Assembly: GCA_944383325.1 (NCBI GenBank)
Contig: CALWPC010000046.1
Coordinates: 106,027-170,026 of the forward strand
Reading direction: 5' to 3'
DNA length: 64,000 nt
Source of the DNA: an uncultured Lachnospiraceae bacterium
GTDB lineage: Bacteria; Bacillota; Clostridia; Lachnospirales; Lachnospiraceae
Within the stretch, counting starts at the first letter, position 1, and each line of letters starts with the position of its first letter. The position numbers and the translations under genes were made by a program. This document shows, piece after piece, positions 20,341 through 28,767 of this stretch. Under the pieces are notes generated by a model. That model saw nothing but the letters and a program-made list of their open reading frames with translations. It was not told the origin of the DNA and ran no database searches.

Positions 20341-20895
20341 ATGAGTTTTATTGATAACATCTTGGATAAGATGGGTTTAAGCGATGACGAATATGATGAT
20401 GACGAGTTTTACGATGAGGAAGAGGAATTCGAAGAGCCGCCGAAAAAGAGCTCCAAAAAGGCTTCTTCCCGTGAAGATATGTACGACGACTTTGAAGATG
20501 ATTTCGAGGATAAGAAGACCTATAATAAAGGCCGTACTGTAAAGCCGAGCACGAAGGTTACCCCGATCAACCGCTCACAGAAAAAGGGTTCCGCACTTCC
20601 GGAGGGAATGGAAGTCTGTGTGATCAAGCCTACGACCGTCGAGGATGCCAGAGAGATTACCGAGACGCTGCTGAATGGAAGAACGGTTGTCCTCAATCTG
20701 GAAGGTCTGGATATTGATATTGCACAGCGGATTATCGACTTCACAAGCGGTTCCTGCTTTGCAATCAGCGGAAATCTTCAGAAAATATCGAGCTATATCT
20801 TCATTATCACCCCTCAGAACGTGGATATTTTTGGTGATTTTCAGGATATTTTGAATGGCACGATCAATGTATCTGCACTGCGCGGAGACATTTAA
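20341..20895 (+). CDS. sepF: Cell division protein SepF
   Basis: FtsZ-bundling, membrane-binding division protein. It begins with a short amphipathic helix (MSFIDNILDKMGL), followed by a very acidic linker (residues 15-60), then the conserved SepF domain (VCVIKPTTVEDAREI, NGRTVVLNLEGLD, RIIDFTSGSCFAISG). 184 residues. AAGGAG precedes the ATG. The stop lies one base before ylmH. Confidence 0.95.
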   Translation: MSFIDNILDKMGLSDDEYDDDEFYDEEEEFEEPPKKSSKKASSREDMYDDFEDDFEDKKTYNKGRTVKPSTKVTPINRSQKKGSALPEGMEVCVIKPTTVEDAREITETLLNGRTVVLNLEGLDIDIAQRIIDFTSGSCFAISGNLQKISSYIFIITPQNVDIFGDFQDILNGTINVSALRGDI

Positions 20896-20896
20896 C

Positions 20897-21658
20897 ATGC
20901 AAAAAGAGGAAGTGCAGTTTCAAAAACGCCTCGAGGAATTGGCGTCGCTTTCCTATCAGCGGCAGATTCCAGTTTACACTCATTTTTTAAACCGCAATGA
21001 ACTACATATTTTACATACCGTGGCTGATGGATGGAAGCACCTATTCTTTCAGACATCCGGCGGCTATGAATTTGCAGAGCGTCAGATGGCTGTTTTTACC
21101 CCTGATGCTCTTCTTTTTGAAGTGAACTATCCGTTTACCGCGCTGTGTGTTCGTCCGTCCATGCCGAAGTTTGCCGAAGATCTGACTCACCGAGATTATC
21201 TCGGCGCCATTCTAAACCTTGGAATTGACCGCAATCGTCTCGGAGATCTAATTGTGCGCGACCGCACATGCTTTCTTTTTTGTGAAAATACGATTGCTGA
21301 TTTTCTGATTCAGGAATGCACGCGTGTGCGCCATACCAATGTCATTGTCTCCTGGGCGGCGGATGAACAGATTGCCGCCTTTACAAAGCCTCAATTCCAG
21401 GAGCTGCGCGCCAGTGTCGCCTCGCTTCGTCTGGACGCGGTGTTGGCTGCAGGGTTCCATACGTCGAGATCCGTTATGAATCAACTGATCTATGACGGCT
21501 TTGTTTTTGTCAATGGGAGACTTACCCAGAACAGCAGTCATCTGTTAAAGGACGGCGATGTAATCTCGGCACGGGGCTACGGCAAATTTATTTTTGAGAC
21601 GGTACTCTCAGAAACAAAAAAGGGACGGCTGATGATACGCCTGATGTTGTTTCAGTAA
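20897..21658 (+). CDS. ylmH: YlmH family S4-domain RNA-binding protein
   Basis: RNA-binding protein with an N-terminal YlmH domain and a C-terminal S4 domain (RLDAVLAAGFHTSRSVMNQ, then GFVFVNGRLTQNSSHLLKDGD). YlmH in other Firmicutes is tied to division clusters and, more recently, to handling of stalled 50S complexes. 253 residues from ATG 20897 (MQKEEVQF); the frame extends upstream into sepF, but GGAG at 20884-20887 supports 20897. Confidence 0.9.
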   Translation: MQKEEVQFQKRLEELASLSYQRQIPVYTHFLNRNELHILHTVADGWKHLFFQTSGGYEFAERQMAVFTPDALLFEVNYPFTALCVRPSMPKFAEDLTHRDYLGAILNLGIDRNRLGDLIVRDRTCFLFCENTIADFLIQECTRVRHTNVIVSWAADEQIAAFTKPQFQELRASVASLRLDAVLAAGFHTSRSVMNQLIYDGFVFVNGRLTQNSSHLLKDGDVISARGYGKFIFETVLSETKKGRLMIRLMLFQ

Positions 21659-21706
21659 ACATGACAACATTGACATTACAACAACAATTCATGGAGAGAA
21701 CTCAAA

Positions 21707-22840
21707 ATGACAACTACGATTGAGGTCCATCAGGACAAGCAAAAAATATATGATATTCTGTTTGATGAACAGATGGAGTGTTTTGCGGAACATTTTCAGA
21801 CGCTTGGTTTTCAGAACCGAAAACTTTGCATTGTGACAGATTCCAACATTGAACCGCATCACGCAGAGAACGTCCGTACTTTTTTTGAACCGCTCACAGA
21901 GTATGTCTGTGTGTTTACGATGCCGGCAGGGGAAAACCACAAAACCGTGGAGACGGTGTGCGCTCTCTATCAATTTTTGATTGAACATCATTTTGACCGT
22001 CACGACTGTCTGGCTGCATTCGGCGGCGGTGTCGTCGGAGATTTGACTGGTTTTGCCGCGGCAACCTATCTACGCGGTATTGACTTTATTCAGATACCAA
22101 CCTCTCTTCTTGCGATGGTAGACAGTTCTGTCGGCGGAAAAACCGGCGTTGATTTTGACGCATATAAAAATATGGTCGGTGCGTTTAAGATGCCGAAAGC
22201 GGTATACATCAATACCGCTTTTTTGGAGACGCTTCCTGAAATTCAATATTTCAACGGCATGGCGGAAGTGATTAAATACGGCGCTATTTTAGATTTGTCT
22301 TTTTATGAGTTTTTACTCACACATATGGCGGAGGTCCTGGCCCATGATCCTGAAATTATCACACAAATGGTCATCCGATGCTGTGAATTAAAATGCAGGG
22401 TCGTAGAAGAGGACCCTCTCGAACATGGGCTTCGCGCAATTCTCAATTTCGGCCATACCGTCGGTCACGCCATTGAAAAACAAAAAGAGTTTCAGCTGCT
22501 TCATGGACAGTGCGTTGCGCTCGGTATGGTTTGCGCAGCTTATCTGTCCTGGAAGCGGGGTATGATTGAACAGGAGGAATACTTAGAGCTTCGCGACGTA
22601 TTGGTGGCATTCCGTCTTCCCATTACGGTAGACGGAATTTCGAAGGAAGAAATTTTAACGCTCATGAAATCCGATAAAAAAATGGACGCCAATACACTCA
22701 AATTTATTCTGCTTCGCGCAATCGGAGACGCATATGTGGATCAGACGGTGACGGATGAGGAGATTTTAGAGGCTATTGAGGTAGTCCTTTACCAAGAAGG
22801 TGAAATTGACAAAGAGATGGGAGAGAGTGCAAAGGCATGA
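21707..22840 (+). CDS. aroB: 3-dehydroquinate synthase
   Basis: Second step of the shikimate pathway: DAHP to 3-dehydroquinate, NAD- and metal-dependent. Signatures: FGGGVVGDLTGFAAATYLRG, PTSLLAMVDSSVGGKTGV, EVIKYGAI, and the metal histidines in LNFGHTVGHAIE and HGQCVALGM. 377 residues, full length. It has its own ribosome binding site and overlaps lspA by 4 bases (ATGA). No other aro gene is near; in related genomes this slot usually holds divIVA. Confidence 0.95.
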   Translation: MTTTIEVHQDKQKIYDILFDEQMECFAEHFQTLGFQNRKLCIVTDSNIEPHHAENVRTFFEPLTEYVCVFTMPAGENHKTVETVCALYQFLIEHHFDRHDCLAAFGGGVVGDLTGFAAATYLRGIDFIQIPTSLLAMVDSSVGGKTGVDFDAYKNMVGAFKMPKAVYINTAFLETLPEIQYFNGMAEVIKYGAILDLSFYEFLLTHMAEVLAHDPEIITQMVIRCCELKCRVVEEDPLEHGLRAILNFGHTVGHAIEKQKEFQLLHGQCVALGMVCAAYLSWKRGMIEQEEYLELRDVLVAFRLPITVDGISKEEILTLMKSDKKMDANTLKFILLRAIGDAYVDQTVTDEEILEAIEVVLYQEGEIDKEMGESAKA

Positions 22841-23403
22841 ACAATTTCCTGTGGAGACAGCTGCGGCAAAAACGCCGGCTGTTCCTCTGGCTTTCGCTGC
22901 TGACAATATTGCTTGTGGCGATTGATCAGGTGACGAAATATTTGGCCGCCCTTTACCTGAAGCGGCAGCCTCTGTCAATCGCAGAAGGTGTATTTTCACT
23001 GCACTATTTTGAAAACACCGGCACTGGTTTTGGATGGTTTGCAGACAACACACTCGGAATTACGATCATCAATTTTATTATTTTATTTGTATTATTGTAC
23101 TGGATCTTGATTCTTCCCGCACAAAAGCGTTATCGGATCCTTCAAATTGTACTTACGTTTACCATCGCCGGCGCCATCGGCAACATGATCGACCGGTGTG
23201 CGCGCGGATATGTAATTGATTTTTTCTATTTTGAGCTGATCAATTTTCCTATTTTTAATATGGCGGATATTTATGTGACCGTGTCCCTCATTGTATTTGT
23301 TTTACTATTTCTATTTTATTACAACGGGGAGGAGACGAACCGCATATTAACCTTTCGTCCGGGTAGCAGGGGTCGACGGAAAGCTGGAGAGGAGAAAGAA
23401 TGA
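22837..23403 (+). CDS. lspA: Lipoprotein signal peptidase (signal peptidase II)
   Basis: Membrane aspartyl protease that cuts prolipoproteins after diacylglycerol transfer. Four membrane segments; catalytic aspartates in NMIDR and NMADIYV, and the family YFENTGTGFGWF loop. 188 residues, slightly long because of a basic N-terminal stretch (RQLRQKRR) and a basic C-terminal tail. Overlaps both neighbours by 4 bases. Its likely substrates include the lipoprotein at 56.5-57.9 kb. Confidence 0.94.
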   Translation: MNNFLWRQLRQKRRLFLWLSLLTILLVAIDQVTKYLAALYLKRQPLSIAEGVFSLHYFENTGTGFGWFADNTLGITIINFIILFVLLYWILILPAQKRYRILQIVLTFTIAGAIGNMIDRCARGYVIDFFYFELINFPIFNMADIYVTVSLIVFVLLFLFYYNGEETNRILTFRPGSRGRRKAGEEKE

Positions 23404-24308
23404 AGCAAACACTGACTGCGCAAGAGCAAGATGCCGGAATGCGTATTGATAAATTTCTTCATCTGCACCTTCCCGAATATTCCCGTTCTTTTCTGCAAAA
23501 AAAACTGGAGCAAGAAATTACAGTCAACGGACACCGCGTCAGAGCAAATTACAAAGTCGCCGAAAACGATCAGATTGTGCTGTCGTTTTCAGAACCGGAA
23601 CCGTTAAACATTGTTCCTGAACCTATTGCACTGGACATTGTGTATGAAGACGATGACGTTATTGTCGTGAACAAGCCAAAACGCATGGTCGTCCATCCCG
23701 CCGCAGGTCATAGCTCTGGAACACTGGTCAATGCGCTCTTGTATCACTGCAAAGATCGTCTTTCCGGCATTAACGGCATTCTCAGGCCAGGCATTGTCCA
23801 CCGAATTGACCAGGACACGAGCGGTCTGCTCCTTGTGTGCAAAAACGATCATGCGCACATCGAAATTTCCCGACAATTATCGGAGCACTCGATACAAAGA
23901 GAATACCGGGCGATTGTCCACGGAAGAATAACCGCTGACAGCGGAACGATTTCTGCCCCGATCGGAAGACACCCCGTAGACCGCAAACGGATGGCTGTCA
24001 CTGAGCGAAATGGGAAGCCTGCAGTAACCCACTATCAAGTGCTGAAGCGTTTTCGCCGTTTTACCTATATATCATGCAAACTGGAAACGGGAAGAACGCA
24101 TCAGATCCGCGTTCATATGAAAAGCATCGGACATCCACTGCTCGGGGATGAGGTGTACGGCCCTGCAAAATGCCCTTATCATCTTCAGGGACAGACACTG
24201 CATGCCATGCTGCTCGGCTTCGTTCATCCGACGACGGGAGAGTATATGGAGTTTACCGCGCCGCTGCCTGATTATTTTGAACATCTGCTCTGTATCCTTC
24301 CATGTTGA
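23400..24308 (+). CDS. RluD-type 23S rRNA/tRNA pseudouridine synthase
   Basis: RluA-family pseudouridine synthase. N-terminal S4 domain (RIDKFLHLHLPEYSRSFLQKK) and catalytic domain with the active-site Asp in HRIDQDTSGLLLV near residue 140, plus ETGRTHQIRVHMKSIGHPLLGD. 302 residues. Directly coupled to lspA (ATGA overlap), as in most Firmicutes, where the gene is usually named rluD or ylyB. Confidence 0.92.
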   Translation: MKQTLTAQEQDAGMRIDKFLHLHLPEYSRSFLQKKLEQEITVNGHRVRANYKVAENDQIVLSFSEPEPLNIVPEPIALDIVYEDDDVIVVNKPKRMVVHPAAGHSSGTLVNALLYHCKDRLSGINGILRPGIVHRIDQDTSGLLLVCKNDHAHIEISRQLSEHSIQREYRAIVHGRITADSGTISAPIGRHPVDRKRMAVTERNGKPAVTHYQVLKRFRRFTYISCKLETGRTHQIRVHMKSIGHPLLGDEVYGPAKCPYHLQGQTLHAMLLGFVHPTTGEYMEFTAPLPDYFEHLLCILPC

Positions 24309-24357
24309 TGGAAAAATTAAAAACTGGAATTTTCTCTGAAAATACGATATAATAATG

Positions 24358-24386
24358 TTGGTTATTTTTTAACAATAAAATATAAT
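24358..24386 (+). promoter_or_regulatory. Candidate promoter of the cytidylate-kinase-like gene
   Basis: TTGGTT at 24358-24363, 17-base spacer, TATAAT at 24381-24386. Another TATAAT at 24348-24353 has a poorer -35. The region 24309-24418 is AT-rich and otherwise empty. Confidence 0.5.
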
Positions 24387-24418
24387 GATCTGTGATTATG
24401 CAAAAGGGGGTAATTGTG

Positions 24419-25042
24419 ATGGCTAATACAGTAATTACAATCGGGCGACAGTTTGGAAGCGGCGGAAAAGAGATTGGCCAGAAATTGGCCGATCGCATGA
24501 ATATCCCGTGTTATGATAAGGAATTACTCGACAAAGCCGCAAAAGACAGTGGCCTGTGCAAAGAGATCTTTGAATCAAATGATGAGAAACACAATGCAAG
24601 CTTTCTGTATTCTCTGGTTATGGATACCTATTCGCTCGGCTATACAAGCTCTGTATATTCCGATATGCCATTGAATCAAAAAGTGTTTCTCGCACAATAC
24701 GACGCCATCAAAAAACTGGCCAAAGAAGGCTCCTGTGTGATTGTCGGACGATGCGCGGATTATGCATTGGAAAATTACAAAGGGCTTTTGAGTGTATTTA
24801 TTCACTCGGATATGGAAAAGCGAATCCAACGAATTATGAAAGTCCGTGATTTGAACGCAAAAAAGGCCAAAGAACTCATTATTAAAACCGATAAACAGAG
24901 AAGCAGTTACTATAATTACTATTCATCCAAACAATGGGGCGTTGCCTCCAGTTATCAAATTTGTCTGGACAGCGGTGTCCTCGGTATTGAAGATTGTGTG
25001 AACCTGTTGGAGCAGGCTGTAAAGATTCGATTTGGAAAATAA
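24419..25042 (+). CDS. Cytidylate kinase-like family protein
   Basis: P-loop nucleotide kinase-like protein, 207 residues. N-terminus MANTVITIGRQFGSGGKEIG is the typical Walker A of this family (GRQFGSGGKEIG), then CYDKELLDKAA and IVGRCADYAL. The family is widespread in Clostridia beside or apart from true cmk; the true substrate is unproven. Start ATG 24419 lies 8 bases after AGGGGG; an in-frame GTG at 24392 is rejected. Confidence 0.85.
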   Translation: MANTVITIGRQFGSGGKEIGQKLADRMNIPCYDKELLDKAAKDSGLCKEIFESNDEKHNASFLYSLVMDTYSLGYTSSVYSDMPLNQKVFLAQYDAIKKLAKEGSCVIVGRCADYALENYKGLLSVFIHSDMEKRIQRIMKVRDLNAKKAKELIIKTDKQRSSYYNYYSSKQWGVASSYQICLDSGVLGIEDCVNLLEQAVKIRFGK

Positions 25043-25046
25043 ACAT

Positions 25047-25086
25047 ACACCCCCGCCGGTCACTGGTTGAACAGCGGGGGTGTTTT
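25047..25086 (+). terminator. Intrinsic terminator between convergent genes
   Basis: 10-bp GC-rich stem (25047-25056 with 25074-25083), followed by TTTT at 25083-25086. It lies between the + kinase-like gene and the - ttcA-like gene; on the minus strand it has few Ts, so it mainly serves the + gene. Confidence 0.8.
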
Positions 25087-25101
25087 CGGTTTCATAAACG
25101 G

Positions 25102-25824
25102 TTACCGAAGCGGCGGCCATCCATGCAGATCGCCGTTTCGTATCGCCGTAAAAATTCGTTCCCGAATCCCGGGATAGTCCTGGTTTAACTGTCTGAGAAG
25201 TACTTTGATCTCTTCGCGCTTGGTATGTCCGTCTACTGCGCACAAACTTTTTTCAACCGGAAGATTCTGTGCGCGCTGAAAACCAATCACATCTTTTTCC
25301 GGCACATACATAAGAGGGCGAATGACGGTCAGATCCATACGATCCAGATAAGTGACCGGTGAGAATGTGTGCAGCCGTCCCTCAAAAAACAGAGACATCA
25401 GCAGCGTCTCTACCAGGTCGTCTTTATGGTGCGCGTATGCAATTTTATTGCACCCATGTTGCTTCGCCGTTTCATTGAGCGCGCCTTTTCGCATTTTCGC
25501 ACAGAGAGAGCAGGGATTCGATTCTGCCCGCTCTTCAAAGATAATCTGTGCAATATTTGTCGGAACGACCGTATAGGAGACGCCTAGCTGCCCGCAAAGC
25601 TCCCGGATTCTTTCGGTACGGAAATTCTTGTGCCCGAGATCTACTGTGATCGCTTCAAACGTAAATCGGCGGGGATAGAAGCGCTGCAGCCCGTGCAGGG
25701 CATATAGAAGAGCGAGGCTGTCCTTTCCCCCGGAAATACCAATCGCAATATGATCCTCCTCCTGAATCATTTGATAATCGTCAACGGCTTTTCTTGTATA
25801 ACTCAGCAGCTGTTGTAATTTCAT
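25102..25824 (-). CDS. TtcA-type PP-loop tRNA thiolation protein
   Basis: PP-loop ATP pyrophosphatase of the TtcA/TilS group. ATP-binding SGGKDS near residue 31, a CxxC in NPCSLCAKMRKGAL near 106 and a later Cys in KSLCAVDGHTKR: the three-cysteine pattern expected for an Fe-S cluster in TtcA-like enzymes, which 2-thiolate cytidine in tRNA. 240 residues. Whether it modifies C32 cannot be seen from sequence. AAGGAG lies about 7 bases before the ATG. Divergent from dtd. Confidence 0.87.
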   Translation of the reverse strand: MKLQQLLSYTRKAVDDYQMIQEEDHIAIGISGGKDSLALLYALHGLQRFYPRRFTFEAITVDLGHKNFRTERIRELCGQLGVSYTVVPTNIAQIIFEERAESNPCSLCAKMRKGALNETAKQHGCNKIAYAHHKDDLVETLLMSLFFEGRLHTFSPVTYLDRMDLTVIRPLMYVPEKDVIGFQRAQNLPVEKSLCAVDGHTKREEIKVLLRQLNQDYPGIRERIFTAIRNGDLHGWPPLR

Positions 25825-25948
25825 TTTATAACTCCTTCTTGATCGAGACGTGGTCAGGGACTTTTTGTCAATGTAGCCAGTATATCATACTTTAACAACA
25901 ATACAAAGCGGAAAATACCGCAAAGAAAACAAAGGAGCGGAATTTATC

Positions 25949-26380
25949 ATGAAAGTAGTCATTCAGCGTGTACTGGAGGCTTCGGTAGAAGTCGATAAAA
26001 CTGTTGTCGGAAAAATTGGAAAAGGCCTGCTCGTGTTCATTGGCATCGGCAAAGAAGATACGAAGGAGACAGCAGACGCGTTTATAAACAAACTGATTCA
26101 TCTTCGTATTTTTGAAGATGCAAATGGGAAAACCAATCTGTCCCTGCATGACGTTCAGGGAAGCTTATTACTAGTTTCACAATTTACGCTATATGCCGAC
26201 TGCCGCAAGGGAAACCGTCCAAGTTTTACTCAGGCCGGAGATCCGAAAATGGCGGAGGAATTATATGAATATATGATTGAAGTCTGCCGGCAGAAAAAAA
26301 TTCCAACTGAACACGGAATCTTTGGAGCAGATATGAAAGTTTCGCTTGTCAATGACGGGCCGTTTACCATTTGCTTCTAA
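25949..26380 (+). CDS. dtd: D-aminoacyl-tRNA deacylase
   Basis: Hydrolyses D-Tyr- and other D-aminoacyl-tRNAs (and Gly-tRNA-Ala), keeping protein synthesis homochiral. [17 protein letters not shown]-terminus, [17 protein letters not shown] active-site loop and the NDGPFT motif at the end (family NxGPxT). 143 residues, full. CAAAGGAG ribosome binding site. Often next to relA in Firmicutes; here alone. Confidence 0.95.
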   Translation: MKVVIQRVLEASVEVDKTVVGKIGKGLLVFIGIGKEDTKETADAFINKLIHLRIFEDANGKTNLSLHDVQGSLLLVSQFTLYADCRKGNRPSFTQAGDPKMAEELYEYMIEVCRQKKIPTEHGIFGADMKVSLVNDGPFTICF

Positions 26381-26431
26381 TCTGGAAAGTAAAATAACAT
26401 TTGTGCTCTATTTGGTTTTTGTCGGTTATTG

Positions 26432-26460
26432 TTGACTTTTGACAGAAATAATGATATTAT
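26432..26460 (+). promoter_or_regulatory. Promoter of the dockerin gene
   Basis: TTGACT at 26432-26437, 17-base spacer, TATTAT at 26455-26460, about 40 bases before the start codon. Strong by consensus. Confidence 0.72.
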
Positions 26461-26502
26461 TATCTGTACTTAGAATTTAAACGAGAGGAAGGATGGAAGA
26501 GT

Positions 26503-27060
26503 ATGAAAAAAATGTTATCTTTGCTTTCTAGGGTATGCATATGTGTTATCTTTGTTTTTATGGTACAGATTATTCCCGCAGAAGCTTCGTCATACCAACT
26601 CGGAGACATCGATCAGGACGGAACCGTAGACGCTTCCGACGCTTTGCTAGTGCTTCAAAACAGCGCTCAATTAGTCGAATTTGACGAATATCAAAATATC
26701 GTGGCCGACGTAAATAAGGATGAGACGATTGATGCTTCCGATGCGTTACAGATTCTAAAAGTTGCCGCACAACTCGACAAATTTACGATTAATGTAGATT
26801 TGGCAGTAGGTGACGAATATGTAATTGACAAAATATTTGACGTTGGTTCTTATATGTGGATTTATGAAGTAAGCGATGAATCAGGACTTTCTGTAGAGAG
26901 AACCTTTGCCGAGTTGCCAGATGACAGAGAAGATTTCCCCGAACAAACATACACAATTACAGCTCAAAAGGCCGGTACATATGAATTTTTATTAAAATTT
27001 ATTCCGGTGGGCGGCGATGAAGTGAAAGCTGAAACGCTTTACATCTTTAATGTAAAATAA
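26503..27060 (+). CDS. Secreted dockerin type I protein with a C-terminal beta (chagasin-like?) domain
   Basis: 185 residues. Signal peptide (MKKMLSLLSRVCICVIFVFM, cleavage near AEASS). Next is a dockerin I domain with two duplicated calcium loops: GDIDQDGTVDASDALLVLQ near residue 33 and ADVNKDETIDASDALQILK near 67. The remainder (residues 92-185) is a beta-rich region: VGDEYVIDKIFDVGSYMWIY, then TYTITAQKAGTYEFLLKF. The latter resembles the strand pattern of I42 chagasin-type protease inhibitors but lacks a clear NPTTGY loop, so the assignment is tentative. Monocistronic, between its own promoter and terminator. Confidence 0.8.
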   Translation: MKKMLSLLSRVCICVIFVFMVQIIPAEASSYQLGDIDQDGTVDASDALLVLQNSAQLVEFDEYQNIVADVNKDETIDASDALQILKVAAQLDKFTINVDLAVGDEYVIDKIFDVGSYMWIYEVSDESGLSVERTFAELPDDREDFPEQTYTITAQKAGTYEFLLKFIPVGGDEVKAETLYIFNVK

Positions 27061-27084
27061 AACGTTGCATAAAAATAATTACAT

Positions 27085-27144
27085 AAAAAAAGCCATTATA
27101 TCATAGATAACGCAGTATGAATCTATGGCATAATGGCTTTTTTT
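27085..27144 (+). terminator. Intrinsic terminator after the dockerin gene
   Basis: Long imperfect stem (27085-27108 with 27121-27144) flanked by A and T runs, T run on the + strand, giving a strong, possibly bidirectional terminator. Confidence 0.85.
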
Positions 27145-27153
27145 GATCGGCAC

Positions 27154-27224
27154 TTGCATTCATTTAATTAATGTGGTAGAGTAATAGGAAGATACTTCAC
27201 GTCGCAAAATGCGTGTTTTACGAC
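27154..27224 (+). promoter_or_regulatory. Promoter and inverted repeat ahead of the Xer-like gene
   Basis: TTGCAT at 27154-27159, 17-base spacer, TAGAGT at 27177-27182. Downstream, within the likely 5' UTR, a 9-bp inverted repeat with one mismatch (27201-27209 with 27216-27224) precedes the ribosome binding site. The repeat could be an operator or a leader hairpin. Confidence 0.45.
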
Positions 27225-27248
27225 ATCAAGATTGGAGGATTCAAACAT

Positions 27249-28301
27249 ATGGCATCAAAAACTTATAAAGATCAGGTTGACCAGGAAAATATTCAGAAGC
27301 TTCGAAACTTGTTAAACAGCATGCCGGCTTTTTGCGGAACTTATTTCCGTTCGCTTGAGGCTACCAAATCGACACGCACAAGACTTTCATATGCTTATGA
27401 CTTGAATTTGTTCTTTTCTTTTTTGAAGGATAAAAACCCCGCAATCGCCGCAATGGATCTGCGTCATCTGCCTATCGACGTTTTGGATCAGCTATCACCT
27501 ATAGATATTGAAGAATATTTATCTTATCTGCAATCCTATGATAAAAACGGTGTGACAAGAACAAACAAGGATCACGGTATTTTGCGCAAACTGTCGGCGC
27601 TGCGTTCCATGTTTCAGTATTTTTTTAAAAAAGGAATGATACAGTCCGATATATCCGCCCGCGTGGAAGTACCAAAACTGCACACAAAAAATATTGTAAG
27701 GCTCGATCCGGATGAAGTGGCCACGATGCTTGACCTCGTCGAATCCGGAGAAAAACTGACGCCTGCTCAGCTGCGCAACCATGCAAAGACCAAACTGCGC
27801 GACGTGGCGATCGTTACTCTTCTGCTTGGAACCGGAATCCGTGTCTCAGAATGTGTTGGACTGAATTTGACTGATATTGATTTTAAAAACAATAAGATAC
27901 GTGTTGTCCGAAAAGGAGGAAATGAAGATATTGTATATTTCAGCGAGGAAGTCGCCCACGCACTCTCCGACTATCTGGAATTAGACCGTGCAAATCTGCA
28001 GCCCGCCCCGGGTCACGAGGACGCAGTGTTCATTTCACTGAAAAATCAGCGCCTCACTGTGCGCAGCGTGGAACGATTGGTAAAAAAATATGCCTCTAAT
28101 GTAACAACACTAAAGAAAATTACGCCGCATAAACTCAGAAGCACCTACGGAACCAATCTATACCGCGAAACAGGCGATATTTACCTCGTAGCGGACGTTC
28201 TTGGACATACAGACGTCAACACGACAAAAAAGCATTATGCGGCCATTCAGGAGGATCGTAAGCGTTCCGCTGCAAATGTAGTCAAGCTCAGAGAACCGTA
28301 A
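27249..28301 (+). CDS. XerC/XerD-like tyrosine recombinase
   Basis: 350 residues. N-terminal SAM-like core-binding domain (STRTRLSYAYDLNLFFSF), then the catalytic domain with Arg in GTGIRVSECVGLNL, HKLRST (His, Arg), and GHTDVNTTKKHYA (His and nucleophile Tyr). All catalytic residues are present. Could be the chromosome-dimer recombinase or an integrase; the absence of an excisionase or phage genes and the broad presence of such genes in Lachnospiraceae favour a chromosomal Xer role. Start ATG 27249, 10 bases after GGAGG; an upstream in-frame ATG at 27213 lacks a ribosome binding site. Confidence 0.85.
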   Translation: MASKTYKDQVDQENIQKLRNLLNSMPAFCGTYFRSLEATKSTRTRLSYAYDLNLFFSFLKDKNPAIAAMDLRHLPIDVLDQLSPIDIEEYLSYLQSYDKNGVTRTNKDHGILRKLSALRSMFQYFFKKGMIQSDISARVEVPKLHTKNIVRLDPDEVATMLDLVESGEKLTPAQLRNHAKTKLRDVAIVTLLLGTGIRVSECVGLNLTDIDFKNNKIRVVRKGGNEDIVYFSEEVAHALSDYLELDRANLQPAPGHEDAVFISLKNQRLTVRSVERLVKKYASNVTTLKKITPHKLRSTYGTNLYRETGDIYLVADVLGHTDVNTTKKHYAAIQEDRKRSAANVVKLREP

Positions 28302-28343
28302 GTGATTTTTGCCAGATTTTTTCTCTTTTCATTTTAGTTGCCC

Positions 28344-28547
28344 CCACCCGTAAAACGGGTGGCTCGGGACGCGGGCTTTAAGCCCGCCCTGCTTGGCTGC
28401 GCCTCAAGGCGCTGGCTTTCTCTTTTTACGCCATGCGAAGTCTACCCTTGGTAGCCTTCCAACGGCTCCGTTCAAGCCACATTGCTATTGACTCGTCACT
28501 GCCCCTAAAGGGGCGTTTGTACTACTCAGCCTTGACCCTTAAAGGGG
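28344..28547 (-). repeat. Hairpin-rich end of an IS200/IS605-like element
   Basis: Five short perfect or near-perfect palindromes in tandem: 28344-28362, 28371-28387, 28399-28412, 28502-28513 and 28536-28547. They follow, in minus-strand order, the remains of a TnpA gene (28522-28665), so they mark the downstream end of the element. No open reading frame with homology lies here; the + strand frame 28433-28666 is noise. Confidence 0.6.
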
Positions 28548-28665
28548 CTTCATATTCTTTCACACTGAGTTTATCTTGCATAATATCTGCTTTCAGCTTT
28601 CACTTCATCTTTTCCTGTATATACTTCTTTATCGTGGCTTCATTTCATCCGACTGTGCTCACATA
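28522..28665 (-). pseudogene. Remnant of an IS200/IS605-family TnpA transposase (C-terminus)
   Basis: Minus-strand translation gives YVSTVG, stop, NEATIKKYIQEKMK, stop, KLKADIMQDKLSVKEYEAPL. This follows the IS200 TnpA C-terminal pattern (YYVSTVG-L-NE-x-I-KYI). Two in-frame stops and loss of all the 5' part, including the catalytic HUH, show that it is dead. Confidence 0.6.
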
Positions 28666-28767
28666 GCTACAAATGCTTATTTTTTCATTCTTATATAAAA
28701 AATCCAATTAACTGATTGATTTTTTGTTGCTATTTTGTTTTACACCACCTACAAACTGGGATTTGCT

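Noticed and set aside
28433..28666. Plus-strand 77-codon frame
   Set aside because: Runs across IS hairpins and opposite the tnpA remnant; no ribosome binding site.
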